A stretch of 56,149 nucleotides of DNA from Pseudomonadales bacterium (GCA_022825945.1 JAJDVS010000109.1:1-56149); one strand, 5' to 3'; shown: positions 43,220 to 52,777, numbered from the stretch's first letter. The notes: generated by a model from the letters alone, not told the origin. Made by a program: numbers and translations.

Positions 43220-44434
43220 ATGACCGCAGGCTCCCAGGCCCGGGCGCTGCCGAAAAATGAACCGGCGCCGGAAATCCATCCAGTGAAAGCAAGGTTTGTC
43301 GATTCCATCGCCGAAATCGGGCAGCGGGACTGGAATGCGCTCACCGGAACCCGCAATCCCTTCATGCGCTACGAGTTCCTCCACGCGCTGGAAAGCACGG
43401 GCTGCACAGGCCCTGACAGCGGCTGGCTGCCGCGGCATCTTGTCCTGCATCAGGGCGGCGCCTGCCGCGGCATTGTGCCGCTGTACAGCAAGACCCATAG
43501 TTGGGGCGAATATGTGTTCGACTGGTCCTGGGCCAACGCCTACCAGCAGCACGGCCTTCCCTACTATCCCAAATTCGTCACCAGCGCGCCCTTCACGCCA
43601 TCCAGCGGCCAGCGCCTGTTCGGCATTGCCAGGAGCCATTTGCCGCTGGTGGCGGAGCAGATCCAGCGCCGCGCCGAGCGCGATGGCGCCTCTTCCTGGC
43701 ATGTGCTGTTTCCCACCGGGGAAGAGGCCCGGCTGTTACGCCAGCAGAATCTGCATATCCGCCGGGGCGCCCAGTTCCAGTGGCGCAATCGCGATTACCG
43801 CAGCTTCGATGACTTTCTCGCAGGCCTGGTTTCGCGCAAACGCAAGACCCTGCGCAAGGAACGCCGCCGCGTGGGCGAGCAGGACATCGGCTTTCGCGTC
43901 ACCGAAGGGCCGGAAATCAGCGAAGCGCAATGGGCGGACTTTTACCTGTTCTATCAGAACACCTATCTGCAAAGGGGGATGCAGGGCTATCTCAGCCTGG
44001 AGTTCTTTCACCGCATCGCCGCCTCCATGCCCGGGCAGCTCTTGCTGATCAATGCGTCCCATGGCGGGCAAGATATCGCCGCCGCGCTGTTCTTCCGCAA
44101 TGACGAGACCCTGTTCGGGCGCTACTGGGGCTGCCGGGAGGAGCGCGAACACCTGCATTTTGAGACTTGCTACTACCAGGGGCTCGATTACGCCATCGCC
44201 AACGGCCTGCAACGCTTCGACTCGGGCGCCCAGGGCGAACACAAGATCCAGCGGGGATTCGAGCCGGTGACCACAAGTTCGGCCCACTGGCTCGCCAACC
44301 CGGAATTCCACCGCGCCGTGGGCCAGTTCGTGGCCCGGGAGCGGGACCATATCGAAGCCTACCAACAGGCGGCGCGCTCGTTGCTGCCTTATCGAGACAC
44401 CCGGGAGCCCGCAAGAGGCGCCGGTAAAACATGA
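43220..44434 (+). CDS. DUF482/COG3146 GNAT-like acyltransferase
   Basis: A 404-residue protein. Typical stretches of this peptidogalycan-type GNAT family are NPFMRYEFLHALESTGCTGP, GWLPRHLVLHQGGACRGIVP, YVFDWSWANAYQQHGLPYYP, KRKTLRKERRRVGEQDIGFR and FDSGAQGEHKIQRGFEPVTT. Members are related to FemX-like aminoacyl transferases, but the substrate is not established. The next gene overlaps its end by 4 bp (ATGA). Confidence 0.85.
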   Translation: MTAGSQARALPKNEPAPEIHPVKARFVDSIAEIGQRDWNALTGTRNPFMRYEFLHALESTGCTGPDSGWLPRHLVLHQGGACRGIVPLYSKTHSWGEYVFDWSWANAYQQHGLPYYPKFVTSAPFTPSSGQRLFGIARSHLPLVAEQIQRRAERDGASSWHVLFPTGEEARLLRQQNLHIRRGAQFQWRNRDYRSFDDFLAGLVSRKRKTLRKERRRVGEQDIGFRVTEGPEISEAQWADFYLFYQNTYLQRGMQGYLSLEFFHRIAASMPGQLLLINASHGGQDIAAALFFRNDETLFGRYWGCREEREHLHFETCYYQGLDYAIANGLQRFDSGAQGEHKIQRGFEPVTTSSAHWLANPEFHRAVGQFVARERDHIEAYQQAARSLLPYRDTREPARGAGKT

Positions 44435-45021
44435 GGAGTTTCTGCGCCCGGGGTTGCCGGCAAATGCCGTTGACGGAGTTGATGTTAAGATGCCCGGCAC
44501 TGAAACTTCCATTCATTGAGATCGTTTTCTTGTTTCCTTTGCTGGCCAACTTTCGGTTTGGCGTGACCCGCGAAGCGCGGTACTGGAATCTGGCGGCGGC
44601 GCCCGCGTTCGCGCTGCTCGCGGGCTGTGGCGATGCGGGTATTGCCGCTGGTCCGGCCGATTCCGAAACCGGACGCTGGTATTCGGTGGAACAAGTGTCC
44701 GCCGGGGAAGAGGTATTCGCCGCTCATTGCGCGGAGTGTCACGGGGACACCGCCCAGGGCGCGGTTGCCGATTGGCGGGAGCGGCTGCCGGATGGTTCCT
44801 TTCCGCCGCCGCCGCTGAATGGTTCGGCCCATGCCTGGCATCATCCGCTTTCGGTGCTGCTGCAGGTGATTGACGAGGGCGGCATTGCCCTGGGCGGGCA
44901 AATGCCTCCATTCGGCACGGTGCTGGCCGAAGACGAAAAGCTGGCGGCAATCGCCTGGTTTCAGGATTTGTGGAGCGATGAGAACTATTCACAATGGCTG
45001 ATGATGGGTGGCGTGAATTGA
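44431..45021 (+). CDS. Cytochrome c family lipoprotein
   Basis: Up to 196 residues. The haem site is FAAHCAECHGDTAQGAV, with the axial Met in GGQMPPFG, a class I monohaem fold. A lipobox (APAFALLAGCGD) indicates a lipid-anchored periplasmic protein. The ATG at 44431 overlaps the previous stop, but the long leader suggests translation may start later (for example GTG at about 44561, nearer the signal peptide). It is probably an electron shuttle; the partner is unknown. Confidence 0.75.
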   Translation: MRSFCARGCRQMPLTELMLRCPALKLPFIEIVFLFPLLANFRFGVTREARYWNLAAAPAFALLAGCGDAGIAAGPADSETGRWYSVEQVSAGEEVFAAHCAECHGDTAQGAVADWRERLPDGSFPPPPLNGSAHAWHHPLSVLLQVIDEGGIALGGQMPPFGTVLAEDEKLAAIAWFQDLWSDENYSQWLMMGGVN

Positions 45022-46178
45022 ACTGGCGGGTTGGCAGGCGTTTCGGCGAGAGCGTGCGGGGAGCGCATCATCGGCCTGCGGCAAGATCCGCGGCGCTGAT
45101 GCTGTTCCTGGTGGCGCTGCTGACCGGCGCCTGCTCGGCCCAGCCGCCGGCGAATCCGGCGGTCTGGGAATCGCCCTTGCGTCAGGACCACGGGCTGGTG
45201 GGGCGCATCTGGGACAGCCGCCTGCAGCGCTTCGTCACCCCCGGGGAATTGCTGGACGGCCTGCGCGAAGCGCGGTTCCTGCTGCTCGGCGAAAAGCACG
45301 ACAACGCGGACCATCACCGCCTGCAGCTTGCGGTGCTGGAATCGCTGATTTCGGCCCGGGCCCTGTCCGGGGTCGCTTTCGAGATGATCGATGCGTCCCG
45401 GGCAGGGAAGCTTGAGGGCATCACCGGACGGGAGTTTGCCGATGCCGCGGCGCTGAAAAGCTGGCTCGAATGGGACGACGGCTGGAACTGGGATTATTAT
45501 TCGCCGCTGCTGCTTGCGGCCCTGGCGGCGAACTTGCCCCTGGCGGCAGCCAATATAAACGAAAGCGCGGTCATGGAAATCTATCGGGGCAATGGCCCCG
45601 CGCTGCCGGAGAACGTGTACGATGTCGAGGCCATGGACAAGTTCCATGCCGATATCGACGAGAGCCACTGCGGACTGCTGCCGGAAAGCCAATTCCCCGC
45701 CATGGTGCGGGTGCAGCATAGCCGCGACCTCGCCATGGCCCGGGCCATGAGCGACCTCGCCGGAGACTCGCGCGCCGCCTTGTTGATCGCCGGCAACTAC
45801 CACGCCCGCCATGACCTCGGCATGCCCAACTACCTGCTGGCCCTTGAGCCCGACCTGCGCCGGGGACAAATCATTTCCCTGTCCTTCGTCGAAGTGCGGC
45901 TCAATGAAACCGTGCCGGTGACCTACCTCGAACGCTTCGGCGGCATCGCCGACCACGACTACCTCTGGTTCACCCCCGCCGCGGAAGATCAGGACTACTG
46001 CGCGGAACTGCGCTTGGTAAACGCTTGGCCTCGGGACCTTACCCGGCAGTCGCAAGCAGCGGCGCCAGTGGCCCGGGGCGCCTGCGTGGGCACAAGGCAT
46101 GGGAGGATTCCGGAAAACACCGCATTTCGGGGGAAAATACCTTCGGGTGTCATCACCACCGGCGTTGGCAGGGATTGA
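44994..46178 (+). CDS. ChaN-family haem-binding lipoprotein
   Basis: A 394-residue frame overlapping the cytochrome gene by 28 bp. A hydrophobic signal region (ALMLFLVALLTGACSAQPPA) suggests a lipoprotein, although the -3 position of the box is unusual. The ChaN domain has FLLLGEKHDNADHHRLQLAV, SGVAFEMIDASRAGKLEGIT, WEWDD-like LEWDDGWNWDYYSPLLLAAL, and LIAGNYHARHDLGMPNYLLA. ChaN-type proteins bind haem at the outer membrane and aid iron uptake. The family normally ends near DYCAELR; the last 53 or so residues look like read-through into non-conserved DNA. Confidence 0.8.
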   Translation: MADDGWRELNWRVGRRFGESVRGAHHRPAARSAALMLFLVALLTGACSAQPPANPAVWESPLRQDHGLVGRIWDSRLQRFVTPGELLDGLREARFLLLGEKHDNADHHRLQLAVLESLISARALSGVAFEMIDASRAGKLEGITGREFADAAALKSWLEWDDGWNWDYYSPLLLAALAANLPLAAANINESAVMEIYRGNGPALPENVYDVEAMDKFHADIDESHCGLLPESQFPAMVRVQHSRDLAMARAMSDLAGDSRAALLIAGNYHARHDLGMPNYLLALEPDLRRGQIISLSFVEVRLNETVPVTYLERFGGIADHDYLWFTPAAEDQDYCAELRLVNAWPRDLTRQSQAAAPVARGACVGTRHGRIPENTAFRGKIPSGVITTGVGRD

Positions 46179-46241
46179 GTATCCCGAACCCGGTCAGCCA
46201 TGGCATGTATGGTCCACCTCGCGTTCGCAGAGAGGCGACCC

Positions 46242-47387
46242 TCACTGCGCGAAGGAAGCTTCGGGGAAATCCGCGGGCAAATGGGTGCTGAGCACTTCCC
46301 GGGCTTGTCGGCGCCGCTCCGGGTCTTCGGCGAAAACCGATTCGAAGAAGGCGGTGATCGCGATTTCATTGATCATCAATTGACGGCCGGGGTGGATGGC
46401 GGCCGGCGGCGGCATGTTGCCGCAGATTTCCGGGCTTCCCGAGGCCAGGTCGATGCCGTCGCTGTCGTCCCCAAACAGGTTGTAATCGACGCTGGACTGG
46501 TCATCGAGCACTCCGAGCACCGCATTGCAGGCGATGCCGTCGGGATTGTCCATGAAGCGGAAAGCAGGGTCGGCCAGCCCGGTAAAACCGAGGTGCGAGC
46601 CTCCCTCGATCACGAGCAGGCCGCTGCCGGGGGCGCGTTGCGTCATGCTTGCGCCATTGCCGGAGTACTCGATCAGGGCGTCGGCGGTGCCGGCAATGGA
46701 CAGCAATCGCGCATCGCTGTTGGCGAAGAATCGCCGGGTGAAGCCGGTGGATGGCCCGGCGATTGCCGCTGTGGCGCGAATGCGGGGTTCTCGCCACTCC
46801 GGATGATAGGTGGCCAGATAGCTGGTCAGGCCGCCAAGGGAATATCCGCTCAGGCCGATTCGCTCCGGGTCGGGTTCGGCGGCGAAGGGGCGCCCGGCTT
46901 CGGGCCAGCCGAGGATGGAATCGATCAGGAAACTGATATCCCCCGGCTGATTCACCACATCAAGGGCATTGGCGCCGCCTTCGGTGCCGCCCGAAGTCAG
47001 CGGATAATCGGGCGCCGCCACGATGTAGCCGAGGCTGGCAAGATGGGAGGCGACGTAGGCGAGTTCGCCGCGGTTCGACAGAATGCCGTGGCTGTGAATG
47101 ATCAACGGCAACGGTCCGCTCGCTTCCCGGGGATACCAGACGCTGAGCGGAAAAGTACGCTCGGGCTTGCCGGGAACGCCCCGGTTCCCGCTTGTGGGCC
47201 GGGATTCATCCACGAGCACGAGATCAAGCTGCTCGACGGAATACACGCGTTCATCCAGCCAGGCCCTGCTGGCCGAGCCTTCCGCCGGCATTTCCGGGCC
47301 GGTGGCCAGATACACCGCGCCTCCGGCCACCGCCAGCACGACCACAAGGACGGCAATGCCAGCACCAATGCGTTTCAGCCATTTCAT
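46242..47387 (-). CDS. Membrane-anchored alpha/beta hydrolase (PAF-acetylhydrolase-like)
   Basis: A 381-residue protein. The start MKWLKRIGAGIAVLVVVLAV, with AGAGGCGGATCT upstream, opens an N-terminal membrane anchor. The nucleophile elbow is RIGLSGYSLGGLTSYLATYH; the oxyanion region is LPLIIHSHGILSNRGELAYV; the late His lies in IEGGSHLGFTGL. The layout follows PAF-acetylhydrolase II/dienelactone-like lipases. Substrate unknown. It lies 48 bp downstream of cobB on the same strand. Confidence 0.78.
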   Translation of the reverse strand: MKWLKRIGAGIAVLVVVLAVAGGAVYLATGPEMPAEGSASRAWLDERVYSVEQLDLVLVDESRPTSGNRGVPGKPERTFPLSVWYPREASGPLPLIIHSHGILSNRGELAYVASHLASLGYIVAAPDYPLTSGGTEGGANALDVVNQPGDISFLIDSILGWPEAGRPFAAEPDPERIGLSGYSLGGLTSYLATYHPEWREPRIRATAAIAGPSTGFTRRFFANSDARLLSIAGTADALIEYSGNGASMTQRAPGSGLLVIEGGSHLGFTGLADPAFRFMDNPDGIACNAVLGVLDDQSSVDYNLFGDDSDGIDLASGSPEICGNMPPPAAIHPGRQLMINEIAITAFFESVFAEDPERRRQAREVLSTHLPADFPEASFAQ

Positions 47388-47435
47388 AGATCCGCCTCTG
47401 TATTCCCTGAAGCTCTGAATCATCAGGGCTTCCCT

Positions 47436-48134
47436 CTACTTCACCTGGAAAAATTCCGGGACTTTCTCCGTCGCCGGGCCATACAAGCCCCGGTGGAAAT
47501 TGCCACCCGTGGGCTCAAGGTTCAACTCCACGGTTTCCGCCCCCGCGCTGCTTGCCGCCTGGTGGAATCCCGCGGCCGGGTAGACATTGCCCGAGGTGCC
47601 TATCGCCACAAACAGGTCGCAAGCCGCCAGCGCGGCGAAAATCTCGTCCATGTGGAATGGCATCTCGCCGAACCAGACCACATCCGGCCTCAGCCCGCCC
47701 CGACGGCCGCAACAGGAGCACTCGGTTTCCGGGAATACATCCTCGCGGTTGGCGAATACCCGGCCGGAATACCCGCAGCGGATCTTGAGCATTTCGCCGT
47801 GCATGTGCAGCAGGCTGCGGCTGCCCGCGCGCTCGTGGAGATTGTCGATGTTCTGGGTCACCAGCAGGAATTCACCGGCAAAACCCCGCTCGAATTCGGC
47901 GAGGGCGAGATGCGCCGCGTTGGGCTTGATCCGCGGCTGCCGCAATTGCCGCCGGCGCTGGTTGTAGAAGTCCTGAACCAGATGCGGGTCCCGGGCAAAG
48001 CCTTCGGGCGAGGCCACGTCTTCCACCCGGTGCTCTTCCCACAGCCCTTCCGCCGCGCGGAAAGTGTGGATGCCCGACTCGGCGGAGATACCCGCGCCGG
48101 TCAGCACGACAATGGAGCGGTGAGCGGGGTTCAT
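47436..48134 (-). CDS. cobB: NAD-dependent protein deacylase (sirtuin)
   Basis: A 232-residue class III sirtuin. NAD-binding motifs are [20 protein letters not shown] and [20 protein letters not shown] (catalytic His). The zinc Cys motif is [10 protein letters not shown] paired with [10 protein letters not shown]. The FYNQRRRQL stretch supplies the Tyr and Arg that favour succinyl-lysine. [16 protein letters not shown] completes the site. Complete length. Confidence 0.92.
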   Translation of the reverse strand: MNPAHRSIVVLTGAGISAESGIHTFRAAEGLWEEHRVEDVASPEGFARDPHLVQDFYNQRRRQLRQPRIKPNAAHLALAEFERGFAGEFLLVTQNIDNLHERAGSRSLLHMHGEMLKIRCGYSGRVFANREDVFPETECSCCGRRGGLRPDVVWFGEMPFHMDEIFAALAACDLFVAIGTSGNVYPAAGFHQAASSAGAETVELNLEPTGGNFHRGLYGPATEKVPEFFQVK

Positions 48135-48160
48135 GGGCGTGAATCATAACCGCTTGCCGG

Positions 48161-48166
48161 TATAAT
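48161..48166 (+). promoter_or_regulatory. TATAAT -10 element of bcp
   Basis: A perfect TATAAT lies 31 bp before the bcp start, in the 63-bp divergent gap with cobB. No convincing -35 hexamer stands at 16-18 bp spacing. Confidence 0.5.
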
Positions 48167-48197
48167 GCGAGCCCGTTCATTCAGCAAGAGACAGCAG

Positions 48198-48671
48198 ATG
48201 ACCACATTGCAACAGGGCGACAAGGCGCCGCCGTTCAGCCTCGCGGACCAGCAGGGAAACACCGTCAATCTGGCGGATTTCGCCGGGAAATCCCGGGTGG
48301 TGCTCTACTTCTACCCCAAGGCGATGACGCCGGGTTGCACGGTGCAGGCCCAGGGCCTTCGCGACAAGAGCGCCGATCTCGCCGCCCGCGGCGCCGTGGC
48401 CATCGGCGTCAGCCCGGACCCGATCAAGCGATTGAAGAAATTCGAGGAGAAGGAATCACTCAACTTCACCCTGCTGGCCGATGAAGACCACGCCGTGGCT
48501 GAAGCCTATGGCGTGTGGGGGTTGAAAAAATTCATGGGGAGGGAGTACATGGGCGTGCACCGGATCACTTTCATCATCGGCCGGGACGGCGGCATCGCCC
48601 ACGTCATGGACAAGGTCAAAACCAAAACCCACCACGAGGACGTGCTTGAGATTCTCGACTCGCTGGATTGA
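48198..48671 (+). CDS. bcp: Thioredoxin-dependent peroxiredoxin (Bcp/PrxQ)
   Basis: A 157-residue protein. The peroxidatic Cys lies in YPKAMTPGCTVQAQGLRDKS. In E. coli Bcp a second Cys stands four residues later (CTVQACGLRD); here it is Gln, so the enzyme should work by a 1-Cys mechanism or use another resolving partner. VHRITFIIGRDGGIAHVMDK is the conserved C-terminal part. Divergent from cobB. Confidence 0.9.
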   Translation: MTTLQQGDKAPPFSLADQQGNTVNLADFAGKSRVVLYFYPKAMTPGCTVQAQGLRDKSADLAARGAVAIGVSPDPIKRLKKFEEKESLNFTLLADEDHAVAEAYGVWGLKKFMGREYMGVHRITFIIGRDGGIAHVMDKVKTKTHHEDVLEILDSLD

Positions 48672-48730
48672 GCCCTTCCCTGGCGCTCCGGTCATTCCCG
48701 CGGAAACCCCGGCGACAACACGGCAGCGCC

Positions 48731-49468
48731 ATGACCCGGCTCAGCATCAACGTCAACAAGATCGCCCTGCTGCGCAATTCCCGCGGCCGCGACTACCCGA
48801 GTGTGACAGGCTTCGCCCGCCGGGTGGTGGAACTTGGCGTGCGGGGCGTCACCGTCCACCCGCGCCCGGACGAGCGCCACATCCGCCGCGGCGATGTGCA
48901 TGAACTGCGCGAGATGCTGGAAGACTTTCCCGGGGTGGAATTCAATATCGAAGGCTATCCCTCGGCGGAATTCCTTGCCCTGATCGAGGCGGTAAAGCCC
49001 GGCCAATGCACCCTGGTCCCCGATGCGCCCGAACAAATCACCTCGGACCACGGCTGGGACATCCCGGCAAACCGGGAATTGCTGCGGGACGTCACCACAA
49101 GACTGCGCGAAGCCGGCATCCGCAGCAGCCTGTTCCTCGACCCGTCCACCGCCATGGTGGAGTACGCCCCCGAAGCAGGCTGCGACCGCATCGAACTCTA
49201 CACCGAAGACTACGCCCGGGCCTTCGGCGGTTCGGAGCAGGCGGCAGTGCTGGAGCGCTACCGCGAGACGGCGTCCCGGGCGGCGGAACTGGGCATCGGC
49301 GTCAACGCCGGCCACGACCTGAACCTCGAAAATCTCGCCAGCTTCCTCGAAATCGGCAACATCCTCGAAGTCTCCATCGGCCACGCCCTGATCGTGGAAT
49401 GCCTGGAGCATGGCGTTGAGCAGGTGATTTCGCGGTACCTGGGGATTTGTGCTGGCGTAAAGTCGTGA
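48731..49468 (+). CDS. pdxJ: Pyridoxine 5'-phosphate synthase
   Basis: A 245-residue TIM-barrel enzyme. Motifs are LSINVNKIALLRNSRGRDYP, GVTVHPRPDERHIRRGDVHE, FNIEGYPS, QCTLVPDAPEQITSDHGWDI, IELYTEDYA and GVNAGHDLNLENL, with SIGHALI near the C-terminus. It condenses 1-deoxyxylulose-5-P with aminoacetone phosphate for vitamin B6. The start at 48731 (MTRLSINVNK) is chosen by similarity. Confidence 0.93.
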   Translation: MTRLSINVNKIALLRNSRGRDYPSVTGFARRVVELGVRGVTVHPRPDERHIRRGDVHELREMLEDFPGVEFNIEGYPSAEFLALIEAVKPGQCTLVPDAPEQITSDHGWDIPANRELLRDVTTRLREAGIRSSLFLDPSTAMVEYAPEAGCDRIELYTEDYARAFGGSEQAAVLERYRETASRAAELGIGVNAGHDLNLENLASFLEIGNILEVSIGHALIVECLEHGVEQVISRYLGICAGVKS

Positions 49469-49676
49469 GACTGAACGACTGAACGGGCGGCCATTGGCCA
49501 TGGGACGGCGACTGAAGTCCGGCTGCACTGGACGGCCATGATGCTGCGGCCATGGGACACCCACTCCGGTGCGGTTGCAGCTTATGGGTCGTGATGGGCA
49601 TCCTGGCCCCATCCTTGGCCCCGCCTTCCGCGAGCAGGCAAGCATAGTGCATCCCCCCAGGCGCAACAAGCCGTTC

Positions 49677-50339
49677 TCAGGCGCCGCCTTCCGGATGCTC
49701 CATGCAGAGCTTCCTGAAACCGGCCACCACGAAGGGAATCATAAGATCGTAGACGGTTTCCACGTCGCTTTCCCGGCACAAGCCATCCGAAAGCCTGCCG
49801 ATCCTGCCGGTCTGGGCGAGGGTCAGTGTCAACGCGCCGGAAAAAAACTGATACGCCCAGTAGATCCGTTGCGGGTCGGCGTCGGGCATGTTCTTTTTCA
49901 GCGCCTCGATAAAGCGCGTCACCAGGGGATCGAAGGACTTGTGCATCATCTCCTCGCCCCAGACCGAACTGGAATTGACCCAGCCGACCAGCGCCAGGTA
50001 ATTCCGCCAGCCCTCGTCTCCCGTCAACTGAAATCGTTGTATCGGGCGCAGAAAAGCGCTGACGATCTGTTCCAGCGAAGGCCGCCCGCCGCTGCTCGCC
50101 TCCGCTTCGAGCAGGGCGTTCAGCCGCGCTTCGTTGAGAATCTCGGCGCGGCGCATGAACACGACTTCGAACAACTTTTTCTTGACGCCGAAATGATAGT
50201 TGAGAAGGGCGACATCCACGCCGGCGGCGGTGGCGATCCCGCGCAGGGTCACGCCATCGAAACCGTGCAAGGCAAATAGTTCTTCGGCGGCGTTCAGAAT
50301 CCTTTCGCTTTTCGGCGCCGGGGGAGTGTAGTCAGGCAT
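49677..50339 (-). CDS. TetR-family transcriptional repressor
   Basis: A 220-residue protein. The start at 50339 (MPDYTPPAPKSERILNAAEE) has GGGAG with ideal spacing; ATGs at 50369 and 50363 are weaker alternatives. The helix-turn-helix is GFDGVTLRGIATAAGVDVAL, then LNYHFGVKKKLFEVVF. The C-terminal ligand domain has FLRPIQRFQLTGDEGWRNYL and VDEE-like acidic patches. It is divergent from the TonB receptor gene, whose promoter carries an inverted repeat, so local control of that gene is likely. Confidence 0.88.
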   Translation of the reverse strand: MPDYTPPAPKSERILNAAEELFALHGFDGVTLRGIATAAGVDVALLNYHFGVKKKLFEVVFMRRAEILNEARLNALLEAEASSGGRPSLEQIVSAFLRPIQRFQLTGDEGWRNYLALVGWVNSSSVWGEEMMHKSFDPLVTRFIEALKKNMPDADPQRIYWAYQFFSGALTLTLAQTGRIGRLSDGLCRESDVETVYDLMIPFVVAGFRKLCMEHPEGGA

Positions 50340-50403
50340 CGGCCTGTCTCCCGAGTCCACCATTGACATATTGCTTCAGTTTTGCCGTTTTGCCGTTTTG
50401 CCG

Positions 50404-50480
50404 TTGACATTTACATAACTCGAATATAGATTCAACAACTGATGAATTCAACAAATGTTGAAAATTATCATCATTTGTTG
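50404..50480 (+). promoter_or_regulatory. Promoter and TetR-type operator before the TonB receptor
   Basis: A perfect TTGACA (50404-50409) and TAGATT (50427-50432) are separated by 17 bp, with predicted start near 50439. Downstream lies a perfect 9-bp inverted repeat CAACAAATG (50449-50457) / CATTTGTTG (50472-50480) and a related half site CAACAACTGATG (50433-50444). This arrangement would let the divergent TetR protein block transcription; ligand unknown. Confidence 0.7.
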
Positions 50481-50518
50481 AGAAACAGCCTGAAATTTGA
50501 CCCGGGAGGTGTAAAGCC

Positions 50519-52777
50519 ATGAGAAATGCACTCGGTATTTCCGTCAAATCACTGGCGATTTTCGGGCTGGCGATAACGCCCGCCGGCGCGATTCACGCCC
50601 AGGAATCGGCAACCGTCGAAGAGATTGTCGTCACCGCCAGACGGCGCGCTGAGAACCTTCAGGACGTGCCCGTGGCCGTATCGGCTTTCGGCGAAGAACG
50701 GATTTCCAGTCTCCAGGCCGATGACTTGTCCGGTCTTCAGTACGCAACGCCGAATTTCTATTTCGACGAGGGAGACGCCTCCAACGCCGTCGTCTACCTG
50801 CGCGGCGTCGGACAGAACGACAGTCTCGCCTTCGCCGACGCCGGCGTCGGCGTCTATGTGGACGATGTATTTATCGCGCGGTCCCAGGCGGCGTTTCTCG
50901 AATTGTTCGACGTGGAACGCGTCGAGGTGTTGCGCGGCCCCCAGGGAACTCTCTATGGCCGCAATACGATCGGCGGCGCGGTAAAATTCGTCTCCAGGCG
51001 GCCGACCGACGAAGTTGAAGCCTATAGCGAAGTCGGTTTTGGCGACTTCGATTCCGTAGTCGCCAAGGGCCGGCTAAGCGGGCCGATCTCGGAAGGTCTC
51101 GTGTACGCCAAGGGGGCATTCGCTTTCTCCCGGCGCGACGGGTTCAACGGCAATCTCTTCACCGGCGGGACCGACGGCGACGTCGACAACCTCGCCGGCC
51201 GCCTCGGCCTGTATTTCACGCCGAACGAGAACGTGGAAATAGACCTTACGCTTGACCTGCGCCGCGAACGACCAGACACGGCGCGCAATCCATCGCGGAC
51301 GACATCCGTCTCCGGCATCCCCGACCCCTACGGCGCTCCCACCGCGCTGGAGACGTTTTCGGCCTCGCCGGACCCATATCAGGTGGACGTCAATGCCGGC
51401 GGTTTGTCCAATATCGACGCGCTCGGCCCGACCGCCAGAATAAGCTGGCAGGCGAACGACGACTGGGTGCTCGAGTCCATCACTTCCCGGCGCGACTTCG
51501 AGTTCGAACTGAATCTGGATACCGACGGCACGCCACTCAAACTGCTGGACGTTTACCTCTACCAGGATCAGTCACAGCTAAGCCAGGAGTTTCGCGGTAC
51601 CTACGATGCCGGCGGTCCGCTCGGTTTTACCGGCGGATTCTACTATTTTCACGACGACGACCTGACCTTCAGCGGCGTGGACAACCTGTCGGCTTCGATT
51701 TTCGGGTTCCCGGTCACCGCGTTCGGTCTTTCCATCGCATCGCTCGCCGACACCGACCAGATCACCGATTCTTCCGCGGTCTTCGGCGATTTCACATACG
51801 AGCTGAACGATCGGTTGAGCGTCGGCGCAGGCGCACGGTACACGATCGAAAACAAGGAGTCCTCCCGGCGCTTCGAAAACTTCTTCGACCCGGCCGTATC
51901 GGTCATCCAGAGCCAGCCGCCCTTCCTTTCGGGCGTTGGCACGCCTGGCGTCGTGATCAGGGGCGAGGAGGATTTCGAGGCATTCACGCCGCGAGTTTCG
52001 GTCTCCTACGACGTAAGCGGCGATGTCCTGCTGTACGGTTCGGTTTCGCGCGGCTTCAAGAGCGGCGGCTTCTCCGGCCGCGCCAATAGCGATTTCGGCT
52101 TCCAGCCGTTCAAGCCCGAATTCGTCTGGAGTTATGAAACCGGTCTGAAAACAAGCTGGAACGACGGGCGGCTCGTGGCCAACGCGGCGTACTTCTACAA
52201 CGATTACACCGACATCCAGGTGACTTCCTTCGGCGCCGACCCGCAGACCGGCGTTTTCGTGGACCTGTTCACCAACGCCGCGGCGGCGACGATCCAGGGA
52301 CTCGAACTCGAAATCCTCGCCGTGCCTACCGATCGTCTGACGCTATCGGCCTCCCTCGGCCTGATGGATGCGCAATATGATGAGTTCGACATTCAGGTTG
52401 GCGGCGTCGTCACCGATGTGAGCGACCGGGATCTGGTCAACACGCCCGAAGTCAGCGGAAGCCTCGCCGCCACTTACGATTTCGACCTCAGCGCCTCCCT
52501 GACAGCCACTTTGCACGGCGATATCTCCTATCGCGACAGTTACGCCAACGAAGTGACGGATTCGCCCAATCTGCGGCAGGACGCCTACTGGCTGTCCAAT
52601 GCCTTCGTGGCGGTGAAGACTCGGGACGGACGCTGGGAGGCGCGCGCCGGAATCCGCAACATCGGCGACGAAACCATCCGCGTCCAGGGCTTCAACATCT
52701 CCGCCTTTCCGGGTGTCGAGACCGCCTTCTACGGCGCGCCGCGCATCTACGATTTCAGGCTGATCTACCGCTACTAG
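50519..52777 (+). CDS. TonB-dependent outer-membrane receptor
   Basis: A 752-residue protein with GACCCGGGAGGTGTAAAGCC upstream. A signal peptide ending GAIHAQE is followed by the TonB box VEEIVVTARRRAENLQDVPV. The plug domain (VYLRGVGQNDSLAFADAGVG, VDDVFIARSQAAFLELFDVE, RVEVLRGPQGTLYGRNTIGG) and a 22-strand-type barrel follow, ending FRLIYRY. The next gene encodes a 3-hydroxybutyrate oligomer hydrolase, so oligoester uptake is a plausible role. The TAG stop is part of a CTAG flanking a MITE-like element. Confidence 0.92.
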   Translation: MRNALGISVKSLAIFGLAITPAGAIHAQESATVEEIVVTARRRAENLQDVPVAVSAFGEERISSLQADDLSGLQYATPNFYFDEGDASNAVVYLRGVGQNDSLAFADAGVGVYVDDVFIARSQAAFLELFDVERVEVLRGPQGTLYGRNTIGGAVKFVSRRPTDEVEAYSEVGFGDFDSVVAKGRLSGPISEGLVYAKGAFAFSRRDGFNGNLFTGGTDGDVDNLAGRLGLYFTPNENVEIDLTLDLRRERPDTARNPSRTTSVSGIPDPYGAPTALETFSASPDPYQVDVNAGGLSNIDALGPTARISWQANDDWVLESITSRRDFEFELNLDTDGTPLKLLDVYLYQDQSQLSQEFRGTYDAGGPLGFTGGFYYFHDDDLTFSGVDNLSASIFGFPVTAFGLSIASLADTDQITDSSAVFGDFTYELNDRLSVGAGARYTIENKESSRRFENFFDPAVSVIQSQPPFLSGVGTPGVVIRGEEDFEAFTPRVSVSYDVSGDVLLYGSVSRGFKSGGFSGRANSDFGFQPFKPEFVWSYETGLKTSWNDGRLVANAAYFYNDYTDIQVTSFGADPQTGVFVDLFTNAAAATIQGLELEILAVPTDRLTLSASLGLMDAQYDEFDIQVGGVVTDVSDRDLVNTPEVSGSLAATYDFDLSASLTATLHGDISYRDSYANEVTDSPNLRQDAYWLSNAFVAVKTRDGRWEARAGIRNIGDETIRVQGFNISAFPGVETAFYGAPRIYDFRLIYRY

